A stretch of DNA of 64,000 nt from Bradyrhizobium oligotrophicum S58 (GTDB lineage: Bacteria; Pseudomonadota; Alphaproteobacteria; Rhizobiales; Xanthobacteraceae), in assembly GCF_000344805.1 (NCBI RefSeq), contig NC_020453.1:5985001-6049000 (forward strand), read 5' to 3'. The notes under the pieces were generated by a model. The model did no database searches, was not told where the DNA came from, and worked only from the letters and a program-made list of their open reading frames with translations. A program made the position numbers and the translations under genes. This document shows, in pieces, positions 17,524 to 24,772 of this stretch. How positions within the stretch are numbered: position 1 is the stretch's first letter; the number at the start of each line of letters is the position of its first letter.

Positions 17524-19269
17524 CTATTTTCGTTTCTGCGGCGGCAGATCGGTGCAATGCCCTTCGAACACCTCGGCAGCCATGCCGATGGATTCGCCGA
17601 GCGTCGGATGCGGATGGATGGTCTTGCCGATATCGGCCGGCTCGCAACCCATCTCGATGGCCAGGCAGATCTCGCTGATGAGATCTCCGACATGGGTGCC
17701 GACGATGCCGCCGCCGATGATACGGTGGGTGGTCGCGTCGAACAGCAGCTTCGTGAAACCCTCGTCGCGGCCATTGGCGATGGCGCGGCCCGACGCCGCC
17801 CAGGGGAAGACCGCCTTGCCGAACTTGATGCCTTCGGCCTTGCACTGCTCCTCGGTCTTGCCGGCCCAGGCCACCTCGGGATCGGTGTAGGCCACCGATG
17901 GGATCTGCCGCGCGTCGAAGTAGGATTTTTCGCCATGCGCGGCTTCGGCCGCGACATGGCCTTCATGCACGGCCTTGTGCGCCAGCATCGGCTGTCCGAC
18001 GACGTCACCGATCGCGAAGATGTGCGCGACATTGGTGCGCATCTGCTTGTCGACATTGATGAAGCCACGGTCGGTGACAACGACGCCGGCCTTGTCGGCT
18101 GATATCGCCTTGCCGTTCGGGCTGCGGCCGACGGCCACGAGTACGAGATCGTAGAGCTGCGGCCCTGATGGCGCCTGTTCGCCGTCGAAGCTCACCTCGA
18201 TGCCGGCGTCGGTGGCCTTGGCGCCGACGGTCCTGGTCTTCAGCATCACCTTGTCGAAGCGGTGGGCGTTGATCTTCTCCCAGACCTTGACGAGATCGCG
18301 ATCGGCCCCCTGCATCAGGCCGTCGAGCATCTCGACGACGTCGATGCGCGTGCCGAGCGTCGAATAGACCGTCGCCATTTCCAGCCCGATGATGCCGCCG
18401 CCGATCACCAGCATCCGCTTCGGGATCGACTTCAGCTCCAGCGCGCCGGTGGAATCGACGATGCGCGGGTCGTCTGGCAGGAACGGCAGCTTCACCGCCT
18501 GGCTGCCGGCGGCAATGATCGCCTTGGCGAAGCGGATCGTCGTCTTGCCGCTCGCGGTCGCGACCTCGAGATGATGGGGATCGACGAAGCTGCCGACGCC
18601 GGTCACCACCTCGACCTTGCGCGCCTTGGCCATGCCGGCGAGGCCGCCGGTCAGCTTCTTGATCACGCCGTCCTTGAACGCACGCAGCTTGTCGAGATCA
18701 ATCTGCGGCGCGCCAAACGAGATGCCGTGATCGGGAAGATGCTTCACTTCATCGATGACGGCGGCGGTATGCAGCAGCGCCTTGCTCGGGATGCAGCCGA
18801 CATTGAGGCAGACGCCGCCGAGCGTGCCGTAGCGCTCGATCAGCACCGTCTTCATGCCGAGATCGGCGGCGCGGAATGCCGCGGAATACCCACCCGGTCC
18901 GGCGCCGAGCACCAGCATCTCGCAGTCGATGTCGGCCTTGCCGGAGTAGGACGAGGCGATCGGCGCGGGCGCGGCTGCTACGGCGGACGGCGCAACGGCC
19001 GGGGCCGGTGTTGCGCTGGCGGTCACACCTGCCGTCTCCAAACTGAGGACGACCGAACCTTCGCTGACCTTGTCGCCAGTCTTGATCCAGAGCTCCTTGA
19101 CCGTGCCGGCGTGCGACGATGGGATTTCCATCGAGGCCTTGTCGGACTCGACAATGATGAGGCTGGTATCGACGGCCACCGTCTCGCCCGGCTTCACCAG
19201 TACCTCGATCACGGCCACGTCCTTGAAGTCACCGATATCCGGCACCTTCACGTCGATCAGCTGAGCCAT
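17524..19269 (-). CDS. lpdA: Dihydrolipoyl dehydrogenase (E3) with N-terminal lipoyl domain
   Basis: A 581-residue E3 subunit that reoxidises dihydrolipoyl groups with NAD. Residues 1-80 form a lipoyl domain with the modified lysine in ESDKASME. A Pro/Ala-rich linker (about 85-110) follows. Then comes the flavoprotein core: FAD motif LGAGPGGYSAAF, redox disulfide in GGVCLNVGCIPSKA (Cys about 152 and 157), NAD motif VIGGGIIGLEMA and the C-terminal HPHPTLGES with the catalytic histidine. ATG 19269 has AAGGAG in front. The extra lipoyl domain is typical of E3 partners of homodimeric E1 complexes. It is the third gene of the aceE-aceF-lpd series and lies 263 bases after aceF, across an array of hairpins. 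Confidence 0.93.
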   Translation of the reverse strand: MAQLIDVKVPDIGDFKDVAVIEVLVKPGETVAVDTSLIIVESDKASMEIPSSHAGTVKELWIKTGDKVSEGSVVLSLETAGVTASATPAPAVAPSAVAAAPAPIASSYSGKADIDCEMLVLGAGPGGYSAAFRAADLGMKTVLIERYGTLGGVCLNVGCIPSKALLHTAAVIDEVKHLPDHGISFGAPQIDLDKLRAFKDGVIKKLTGGLAGMAKARKVEVVTGVGSFVDPHHLEVATASGKTTIRFAKAIIAAGSQAVKLPFLPDDPRIVDSTGALELKSIPKRMLVIGGGIIGLEMATVYSTLGTRIDVVEMLDGLMQGADRDLVKVWEKINAHRFDKVMLKTRTVGAKATDAGIEVSFDGEQAPSGPQLYDLVLVAVGRSPNGKAISADKAGVVVTDRGFINVDKQMRTNVAHIFAIGDVVGQPMLAHKAVHEGHVAAEAAHGEKSYFDARQIPSVAYTDPEVAWAGKTEEQCKAEGIKFGKAVFPWAASGRAIANGRDEGFTKLLFDATTHRIIGGGIVGTHVGDLISEICLAIEMGCEPADIGKTIHPHPTLGESIGMAAEVFEGHCTDLPPQKRK

Positions 19270-19351
19270 GCCGTGGTCTCCTTCGGCGTTCCGGTGGGCG
19301 CGCACATCTTTGCGAGCAGGAGTCGAGCCGCTACGTCGGCGGCAGTGCGCT

Positions 19352-19483
19352 CCCTCTCCCCGTCCTTCACGGGGAGAGGGTCGGGGTGAGGGGCTCTCTC
19401 CGCGAGCACGGTGCGCGGAGAGTCCCCCTCACCCGGATTGCATCTGCGATGCAATCCGGCCTCTCCCCGCGCGCGGGGAGAGG
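19352..19483. repeat. Array of four consecutive hairpins (palindromic element) between aceF and lpd
   Basis: Four stems follow one another. The first, 19352-19363 with 19369-19380, is a perfect 12-bp stem. The second is centred on 19396-19404 with 19414-19422 and extends outward through GGGTGAGGGG and its complement. The third, 19433-19443 with 19449-19459, is a perfect 11-bp stem. The fourth is a 24-base perfect palindrome at 19460-19483. The element fills most of the gap between aceF (ends 19533) and the lpd start (19269). It could stabilise or process the mRNA and so set the E2/E3 ratio, or simply be a mobile palindromic unit. Confidence 0.65.
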
Positions 19484-19532
19484 CAAGCACTGCACATGCC
19501 GTCAAATACCTGCTCATCACCATCGCCGGTCC

Positions 19533-21080
19533 TCAGAACAGCACGCGCCGGAGATCGGCGAGCACGGTGGCGAAATGGACGTTGAAACGAGCAGCCGCCG
19601 CGCCGTCGATGACGCGGTGGTCCCATGACAAGGACAGCGGCAGGGTCAGCCGTGACGTCCAGGTCTTGCCGTCGGCCGAATGCTGCTTCCAATAGCCCTT
19701 GCATACGCCCATGATCGCAACTTCAGGCGCGTTGATGATCGGGGTAAAGTAGATGCCACCGATGCCGCCGAGCGAGGAGATCGAGAAGGTGCCGCCCTGC
19801 ATCTGATCAGGCTTGATCTTGCCTTCGCGCGCGAGCTTCGCGAGGTCGTTCATCTCCTTGGCAATCTCGGGGATCGACTTCTTGTCGGCATCGCGGATCA
19901 CCGGCACCATCAGGCCGTTCGGTGTGTCGGCGGCGAAGCCGATGTGCCAGTAGTTCTTATAGACCAGCGTATCGCCGTCGAGACTGGCGTTGAACTCGGG
20001 AAACTTCTTCAGGGCCGCGACGGCCGCCTTGACCATGAACGGCAGCAGCGACAGCTTCACGCCGCTCTTCTCCAGCTCCTTGTTCATTTTGACGCGGAAC
20101 TGTTCGAGCTCCGTGATATCGGCCTCGTCATGGGTGGTGACGTGCGGGATGACCACCCAGTTTCGATGCAGATTGGCGGCTGAGATCTTCTTGATGCGGC
20201 CGAGCTCCTTGCGCTCGATCGGACCATATTTGGCGAAGTCGACCTTCGGCCAGGGTAGCAGATCGAGCCCCGTGCCTCCGCCCGCGCTGGCGGCCGCTTG
20301 CGGCTTGGCCGGCGCGGCGCCGCCTTTCGCAAACGTCTCGACGTCCTCGCGCAGGATGCGGCCGTGATTGCCCGAGCCTTTGACCTTGCCGAGGTCGACA
20401 CCCAGTTCGCGCGCGAGCTTGCGGACCGCAGGACCAGCGTAGGCGAGCGCAAAAGCGGCGTCATCGGCGGCGGCAACGGGCGCCACGGCTGCCGGCGCAG
20501 ATTGCGCCGGAGCTGGCGCGCTCACCGCCCCAAGCGCTTCGCCGGTCGCCAGCACCAGGATGATGGCGCCCTCGCTGACCTTGTCGCCGATCTTGACCTT
20601 GAGCTCGCGCACCGTGCCCGAGAGCGGCGCCGGCACCTCCATGGTCGCCTTGTCGGATTCCAGCGCGACAAGCGGATCCTCCGCCTTCACATTGTCGCCC
20701 GGCTTGACGAAAATCTCGATCACCGGAACGTCCTTGAAATCGCCGATGTCGGGCACACGCACCTCGGCCACTCCGGCCGGCGCACTCACCGGCGACGGCG
20801 GCGCGCTGACGACGGGGCGCGTCTCGGCCTGCGCCGAACCGGCATCCTCGAACTGGACGATGACGACCCCCTCGCTCACCTTGTCGCCGAGCTTGACGAC
20901 GACGGCCTTGACGATGCCGTCGCGCGGCGACGGCACTTCCATGGTCGCCTTGTCGGATTCCAGCGCGACGAGCGGATCCTCCGCCTTCACGCTGTCGCCC
21001 GGCTTGACGAAAATCTCGATCACCGGGACGTCCTTGAAGTCGCCGATGTCGGGCACCTTGATGTCGATCACACCAGTCAT
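19533..21080 (-). CDS. aceF: Pyruvate dehydrogenase E2, dihydrolipoamide acetyltransferase, two lipoyl domains
   Basis: A 515-residue E2 subunit. Two lipoyl domains (about residues 3-78 and 103-178) carry modified lysines at about 44 and 144, both in ALESDKATMEVP. A peripheral-subunit-binding domain follows (about 226-262, AGPAVRKLARELGVDLGKV). The catalytic core has the acetyltransferase motif SWDHRVIDGAAAARF near 485-499. It transfers acetyl groups from E1 to CoA. ATG 21080 has AGGACAG upstream; in-frame codons before it overlap the aceE end. The gap to aceE is 23 bases. The two lipoyl domains are a 300-base tandem DNA repeat of very high identity. Confidence 0.93.
   Translation of the reverse strand: MTGVIDIKVPDIGDFKDVPVIEIFVKPGDSVKAEDPLVALESDKATMEVPSPRDGIVKAVVVKLGDKVSEGVVIVQFEDAGSAQAETRPVVSAPPSPVSAPAGVAEVRVPDIGDFKDVPVIEIFVKPGDNVKAEDPLVALESDKATMEVPAPLSGTVRELKVKIGDKVSEGAIILVLATGEALGAVSAPAPAQSAPAAVAPVAAADDAAFALAYAGPAVRKLARELGVDLGKVKGSGNHGRILREDVETFAKGGAAPAKPQAAASAGGGTGLDLLPWPKVDFAKYGPIERKELGRIKKISAANLHRNWVVIPHVTTHDEADITELEQFRVKMNKELEKSGVKLSLLPFMVKAAVAALKKFPEFNASLDGDTLVYKNYWHIGFAADTPNGLMVPVIRDADKKSIPEIAKEMNDLAKLAREGKIKPDQMQGGTFSISSLGGIGGIYFTPIINAPEVAIMGVCKGYWKQHSADGKTWTSRLTLPLSLSWDHRVIDGAAAARFNVHFATVLADLRRVLF
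20640..21075 (-). repeat. Tandem lipoyl-domain duplication inside aceF, 300-base period
   Basis: The segment at about 20640-20775 recurs at about 20940-21075 with only scattered differences (for example GACAAGCGGATCC against GACGAGCGGATCC). Both copies encode DIGDFKDVPVIEIFVKPGD and ALESDKATMEVP. The near identity at DNA level points to recent duplication or ongoing gene conversion. Confidence 0.7.
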
Positions 21081-21103
21081 CGCTCTGTCCTCGGCTCGCC
21101 GCT

Positions 21104-23794
21104 TCACAGGGTCCAGGGCGCAGCGCACCCGGTGTCGATCTGATATTTCGCGATCGCTTCCGCGACGATCTCCGGCTTGAGGCGGCCGTCATCGGCCAGC
21201 GCCTTGAGCGCGGCGATGGCGACGTAGTGCCGATCGACCTCGAAGAAGCGCCGCAGCTTGACGCGATAATCGCTGCGGCCGAAGCCGTCGGTGCCGAGCA
21301 CGACGTAGCGGCGGCCGGCGGCATGGACGTATTCGCGGATCTGGTCGGGATAGTTGCGCATGTAGTCGGTCGAGGCGACGACCGGACCTGCATGGCCATC
21401 GAGCTGTGCCTCGACCCAGCTCTTGCGGCGCGGCTCGGTCGGATGCAGCAGGTTCCAGCGCTCTGCCGCCATGCCGTCGCGGCGCAGCTCGTTGAAGCTC
21501 GTTGCGCTCCAGACGTCCGCGGTGACGCCGAAATCGGCCTTGAGCAGATCGGCAGCCGCGATCACCTCGCGCAGGATCGTGCCGGAGCCCATCAGCTGGA
21601 CACGGGGCGCCTCGGCCTTCGCCTCACCGCCGCTCTTGAGCAGATAGAGGCCTTTGAGAATGCCCTCCTCCGCACCCGCTCCGGCCTCGGCGAGCGCCGG
21701 ATGCGGATAGTTCTCGTTCATCAGGGTGATGTAGTAGTAGACGTCCTCCTGCGCTTCGTACATGCGGCGCATGCCTTCGCGGATGATCGTCACGACCTCA
21801 TAGGCGAAGGTCGGGTCGTAGGACACGCAGTTCGGAACGGTTGCCGCCAGGATATGGCTGTGACCGTCCTCGTGCTGCAGGCCTTCACCATTCAGCGTGG
21901 TGCGCCCTGCTGTGCCGCCGAGCAGGAAGCCGCGGGCGCGCATGTCGCCGGCAAGCCAGGCCAGGTCGCCGACGCGCTGCAGGCCGAACATCGAGTAGTA
22001 GATGTAGAACGGGATCATCGGAACGTCGTTGGTGCTGTAGGACGTCGCCGCGACGATCCAGCTCGACATCGCGCCGCCCTCGTTGATGCCCTCCTGCAGC
22101 ACCTGGCCGCTCTTGTCCTCGCGGTAATACATCAGCTGGTCGGCGTCCTGCGGACGGTAGAGCTGGCCGACCGAGGAATAGATGCCGAGCTGGCGGAACA
22201 TGCCCTCCATGCCGAAGGTGCGGGATTCGTCGGGCACGATCGGCACGATGTGCTTGCCGATCGCCTTGTCGCGCACCAGCGTGCCGAGCATCTGCACGAA
22301 CGCCATGGTGGTCGAGATCTCGCGCTCGCCGGTGCTGTCGAGCAGGCGCTGGAACGTCTGCAGCGGCGGGATCGGCAGTGACGTGGATGTCCGCCGGCGC
22401 TGCGGCAGGCTGCCTCCGAGCCGCTCGCGCTGAGCGTGGAAGTATTTCATCTCCGGGCTGTCATCCGGCAGCCGGATGAACGGCACCTTGGCGAGGTCCT
22501 CGTCCGCAACCGGCACCTGGAAGCGGTCGCGGAAGCCGCGCAGCGCGTCCTGGGTCATCTTCTTGGCCTGATGCGCGATCATCTGACCCTCGCCGGATTC
22601 GCCCATGCCGTAGCCCTTGACGGTCTTCGGCAGGATCACGGTCGGCTGGCCCTTGTGGTTGACCGCCGCGGCATAGGCGGCGAACACCTTCTCCGGATCG
22701 TGGCCGCCGCGGGTCAGCTGCCAGATCTCGTCGTCGCTCATGTCGGCGACGAGCTGCTTCAGCTCGTCATATTTGCCGAAGAAATGCTCGCGGATGTAGG
22801 CGCCGCTCTTGCTCTTGAAATCCTGGTACTCGCCGTCGACGCACTCCTCCATGCGCTTCAGCAGCAGGCCAGTCTTGTCCTTCTGCAGCAGGCGGTCCCA
22901 GCCCGAGCCCCACAGCACCTTGATGACGTTCCAGCCGGCGCCCCGGAACACGCTCTCCAGCTCCTGGACGATCTTGCCGTTGCCGCGCACGGGGCCGTCG
23001 AGCCGCTGCAGGTTGCAGTTGATGACGAAGATCAGGTTATCGAGCTTCTCGCGGCCGGCGAGCGAGATCGCGCCGAGCGACTCCGGCTCGTCGGTCTCGC
23101 CGTCGCCCATGAACGCCCACACCTTGCGGCTCGCGGTCTTCGCGAGCTCATGGTTCTCGAGATATTTCAGGAAGCGCGCCTGGTAGATCGCGACCAGCGG
23201 GCCGAGCCCCATCGATACCGTCGGAAACTGCCAGAAGTCCGGCATCAGCCAGGGATGCGGATAGCTCGACAGCCCCTTGCCGCCGGTCTCCTGGCGGAAG
23301 CCGAGCAGCTGCTCCTCGCTCAGCCGACCTTCGAGGAAGGCGCGTGCATAGATGCCGGGTGAACAGTGGCCCTGCACGAAGATCAGATCGCCGCCGTGGG
23401 TCTCGGTCGGCGCATGCCAGAAATGGCCGAAGCCGATGTCGTAGAGCGTGGCCGCCGACTGGAAGCTTGCGATGTGACCGCCGAGCTCGGAACTCTCCTT
23501 GTTGGCGCGCAGCACGATCGCCAGTGCATTCCAGCGGATGACCGATCGCAGCCTGTGCTCCATGGCACGATCGCCCGGCAGCGCGGGCTGCTGGTGGACA
23601 GGGATCGTGTTGCAATAGGGCGTCGTCAGCGACTGGCCGACCGGCAGACCCTCTCGACTGGCCGCGTCGAGCACGGCCTTGACGATGAACCGGGCGCGCG
23701 CGTCACCGCGATGGCCGCGCACGGCCGCGAGAGCATCCAGCCATTCCCGGGTTTCCAGCGGATCCAGGTCGTTCGCGTCCGCAACTGTCATCAT
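21104..23794 (-). CDS. aceE: Pyruvate dehydrogenase E1 component, homodimeric type
   Basis: An 896-residue E1, the length expected for AceE, not for the two-subunit PdhA/PdhB type. It decarboxylates pyruvate with thiamine diphosphate and loads acetyl groups onto E2. The TPP/Mg motif starts near residue 229 (GDGETDEPESLGAIS) and ends in NCNLQRLDGPVRGNG. Other blocks are GHFWHAPTETHGGDLIFVQGH and the C-terminal transketolase region with VLGTDGFGRSD. I chose ATG 23794, just after GGGGAGACG; an ATG at 23809 would add MQGET but has no better site. It is the first gene of the block and has a sigma-54-type promoter about 200 bases upstream. Confidence 0.94.
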   Translation of the reverse strand: MMTVADANDLDPLETREWLDALAAVRGHRGDARARFIVKAVLDAASREGLPVGQSLTTPYCNTIPVHQQPALPGDRAMEHRLRSVIRWNALAIVLRANKESSELGGHIASFQSAATLYDIGFGHFWHAPTETHGGDLIFVQGHCSPGIYARAFLEGRLSEEQLLGFRQETGGKGLSSYPHPWLMPDFWQFPTVSMGLGPLVAIYQARFLKYLENHELAKTASRKVWAFMGDGETDEPESLGAISLAGREKLDNLIFVINCNLQRLDGPVRGNGKIVQELESVFRGAGWNVIKVLWGSGWDRLLQKDKTGLLLKRMEECVDGEYQDFKSKSGAYIREHFFGKYDELKQLVADMSDDEIWQLTRGGHDPEKVFAAYAAAVNHKGQPTVILPKTVKGYGMGESGEGQMIAHQAKKMTQDALRGFRDRFQVPVADEDLAKVPFIRLPDDSPEMKYFHAQRERLGGSLPQRRRTSTSLPIPPLQTFQRLLDSTGEREISTTMAFVQMLGTLVRDKAIGKHIVPIVPDESRTFGMEGMFRQLGIYSSVGQLYRPQDADQLMYYREDKSGQVLQEGINEGGAMSSWIVAATSYSTNDVPMIPFYIYYSMFGLQRVGDLAWLAGDMRARGFLLGGTAGRTTLNGEGLQHEDGHSHILAATVPNCVSYDPTFAYEVVTIIREGMRRMYEAQEDVYYYITLMNENYPHPALAEAGAGAEEGILKGLYLLKSGGEAKAEAPRVQLMGSGTILREVIAAADLLKADFGVTADVWSATSFNELRRDGMAAERWNLLHPTEPRRKSWVEAQLDGHAGPVVASTDYMRNYPDQIREYVHAAGRRYVVLGTDGFGRSDYRVKLRRFFEVDRHYVAIAALKALADDGRLKPEIVAEAIAKYQIDTGCAAPWTL

Positions 23795-23989
23795 CGTCTC
23801 CCCCTGCATGCCGGGCCGAAGTCACACGTCCATACACGCGCCGCCCCTGCGTCCGGGCGTCACGACGCGTCGCGCAGGCGGGATCGCCTGCTCGCTGGGT
23901 CTCAGATGAAGGATGGGTGGTGGGCTGGCATCCGGACGTCCCCTCGCGTCTGTTGTTCTGGAGCTGGTGCTCGTTTGGGGGCTATTTAA

Positions 23990-24004
23990 GCAGCATTCGT
24001 GCCA
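23990..24004 (-). promoter_or_regulatory. Sigma-54 (RpoN) -24/-12 promoter upstream of aceE
   Basis: Read on the minus strand the sequence is TGGCACG-AATG-CTGC followed by TT. Against the consensus TGGCACG-N4-TTGCW it differs at one position of the -12 box and keeps both invariant GG and GC pairs at the correct spacing. Transcription would begin near 23978, giving a leader of about 180 bases before aceE. A sigma-54 activator (DctD) is encoded in the same block. Confidence 0.65.
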
Positions 24005-24130
24005 GCGGAGTGGCGCGGCGCGATGCGGCCGCATGTCCTTCAGATTGCTACCGTTTGCAAACCATCACGAGAGCACGCCCGGGACACCGTCAGGCGACCC
24101 GTCTGAACTTTCGGAAACAGGCGGCTCCGA

Positions 24131-24150
24131 TCGCCCGAAAATCCGGACGA
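24131..24150. promoter_or_regulatory. Candidate enhancer dyad upstream of the sigma-54 promoter
   Basis: TCGCCCG (24131-24137) and CGGACGA (24144-24150) form an inverted repeat matching at six of seven positions with a six-base spacer. It is centred roughly 160 bases upstream of the predicted start, where NtrC-family activators usually bind. DctD is the natural candidate, but the match to its sites is not established. Confidence 0.3.
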
Positions 24151-24190
24151 ACCTTGGTTGCCCGGGCGCGATCGACAGCCGGCCGTGATG

Positions 24191-24211
24191 CCTGCCGGAT
24201 CGCCCGGCAGG
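24191..24211 (-). terminator. Hairpin after the 126-residue hypothetical gene
   Basis: CCTGCCGG (24191-24198) and CCGGCAGG (24204-24211) form a perfect 8-bp stem with a five-base loop, starting four bases beyond the stop codon at 24215. No T-run follows on the minus strand, so termination strength is uncertain. It separates the siderophore region from the aceE promoter region. Confidence 0.5.
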
Positions 24212-24214
24212 TCG

Positions 24215-24595
24215 TCAGCCCGGCTCCTCGGGACTCGTCTTGGATTCCGCCTTTGGTGCCGCCTTGGGTAACCCCTTGGGATCCAGCCGTCGCCGTCGCG
24301 CGCCCACGCGCGAACGCCGGATGCGCCGCTTGCGAAACTCCAACCCGCACATGACGATATCGATGCTCTCGGCCGGACGGCGCAGACGGCGGCCGTGAAA
24401 GCCGAGCCACTTCTCGATCTGACGCACCAAAATGCGATCGAGCTCGAAACGTCGCAGCAGCTCGTCCCGCGTATGCAGCGACGCAATGTCGACGACGTAA
24501 TCGAACCGTTCCGACATGGTCCGGCCAACGAGCCGCGCGTAGTCACTTGATACCAGCAAAGTCACGACCCGCTCAGGCAGATGCGGCTCACTCAT
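24215..24595 (-). CDS. Hypothetical protein with a basic, Lys/Arg-rich C-terminus
   Basis: A 126-residue protein beginning MSEPHLPERVVTLLVSSDYARLV. The first 90 or so residues look folded: alternating hydrophobic pattern with a repeated leucine spacing in DELLRRFELDRILVRQIEKWL. The rest is a basic tail (KRRIRRSRVGARRRRLDPK) ending in a Lys/Pro/Glu-rich stretch. I do not recognise the family. The start ATG 24595 follows GGGAA closely. It lies 177 bases after the ornithine hydroxylase gene, on the same strand, and is followed by a hairpin. It may be unrelated to siderophore synthesis. A nucleic-acid-binding role for the basic tail is only a guess. Confidence 0.55.
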   Translation of the reverse strand: MSEPHLPERVVTLLVSSDYARLVGRTMSERFDYVVDIASLHTRDELLRRFELDRILVRQIEKWLGFHGRRLRRPAESIDIVMCGLEFRKRRIRRSRVGARRRRLDPKGLPKAAPKAESKTSPEEPG

Positions 24596-24686
24596 TTCCC
24601 ATTCCCGAACTCCGCCGTGCTTGCTGGCCGATCCAAGATGTCGGCCCCCCGGCAAGCGCAATCACGACGACCACTGATGTTCATCC

Positions 24687-24715
24687 GATCGCGACGCTCC
24701 ATGAGCGTCACGATC
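24687..24715 (-). terminator. Hairpin after the siderophore operon
   Basis: GATCG-C-GACGCTC (24687-24699) pairs with GAGCGTC-A-CGATC (24703-24715) with a single mismatch and a three-base loop. It lies 57 bases downstream of the ornithine hydroxylase stop and before the next gene, where the end of the long biosynthetic transcript would be expected. There is no T-run. Confidence 0.4.
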
Positions 24716-24772
24716 ACCAAAGGCTGTTTCGCCGACTTGTGGGCTCATGCGCGTCGGCCCACGGCGCTGCGC

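Larger units (their letters stand above)
23795..24214. other. Upstream region of aceE
   Basis: About 420 bases without a gene. From aceE outward it holds the ribosome binding site, a 5' untranslated stretch, the sigma-54-type element at 23990-24004, the palindromes ATGCGGCCGCAT (24023-24034) and GTTTGCAAAC (24053-24062), a 20-base enhancer-like dyad (24131-24150) and a terminator-like hairpin (24191-24211) belonging to the gene on its right. Confidence 0.55.

Noticed and set aside
24023..24062. Perfect palindromes ATGCGGCCGCAT and GTTTGCAAAC upstream of aceE as operators
   Set aside because: Short palindromes are frequent in this composition, and neither matches a regulator motif I can name. 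Noted only in the intergenic description.
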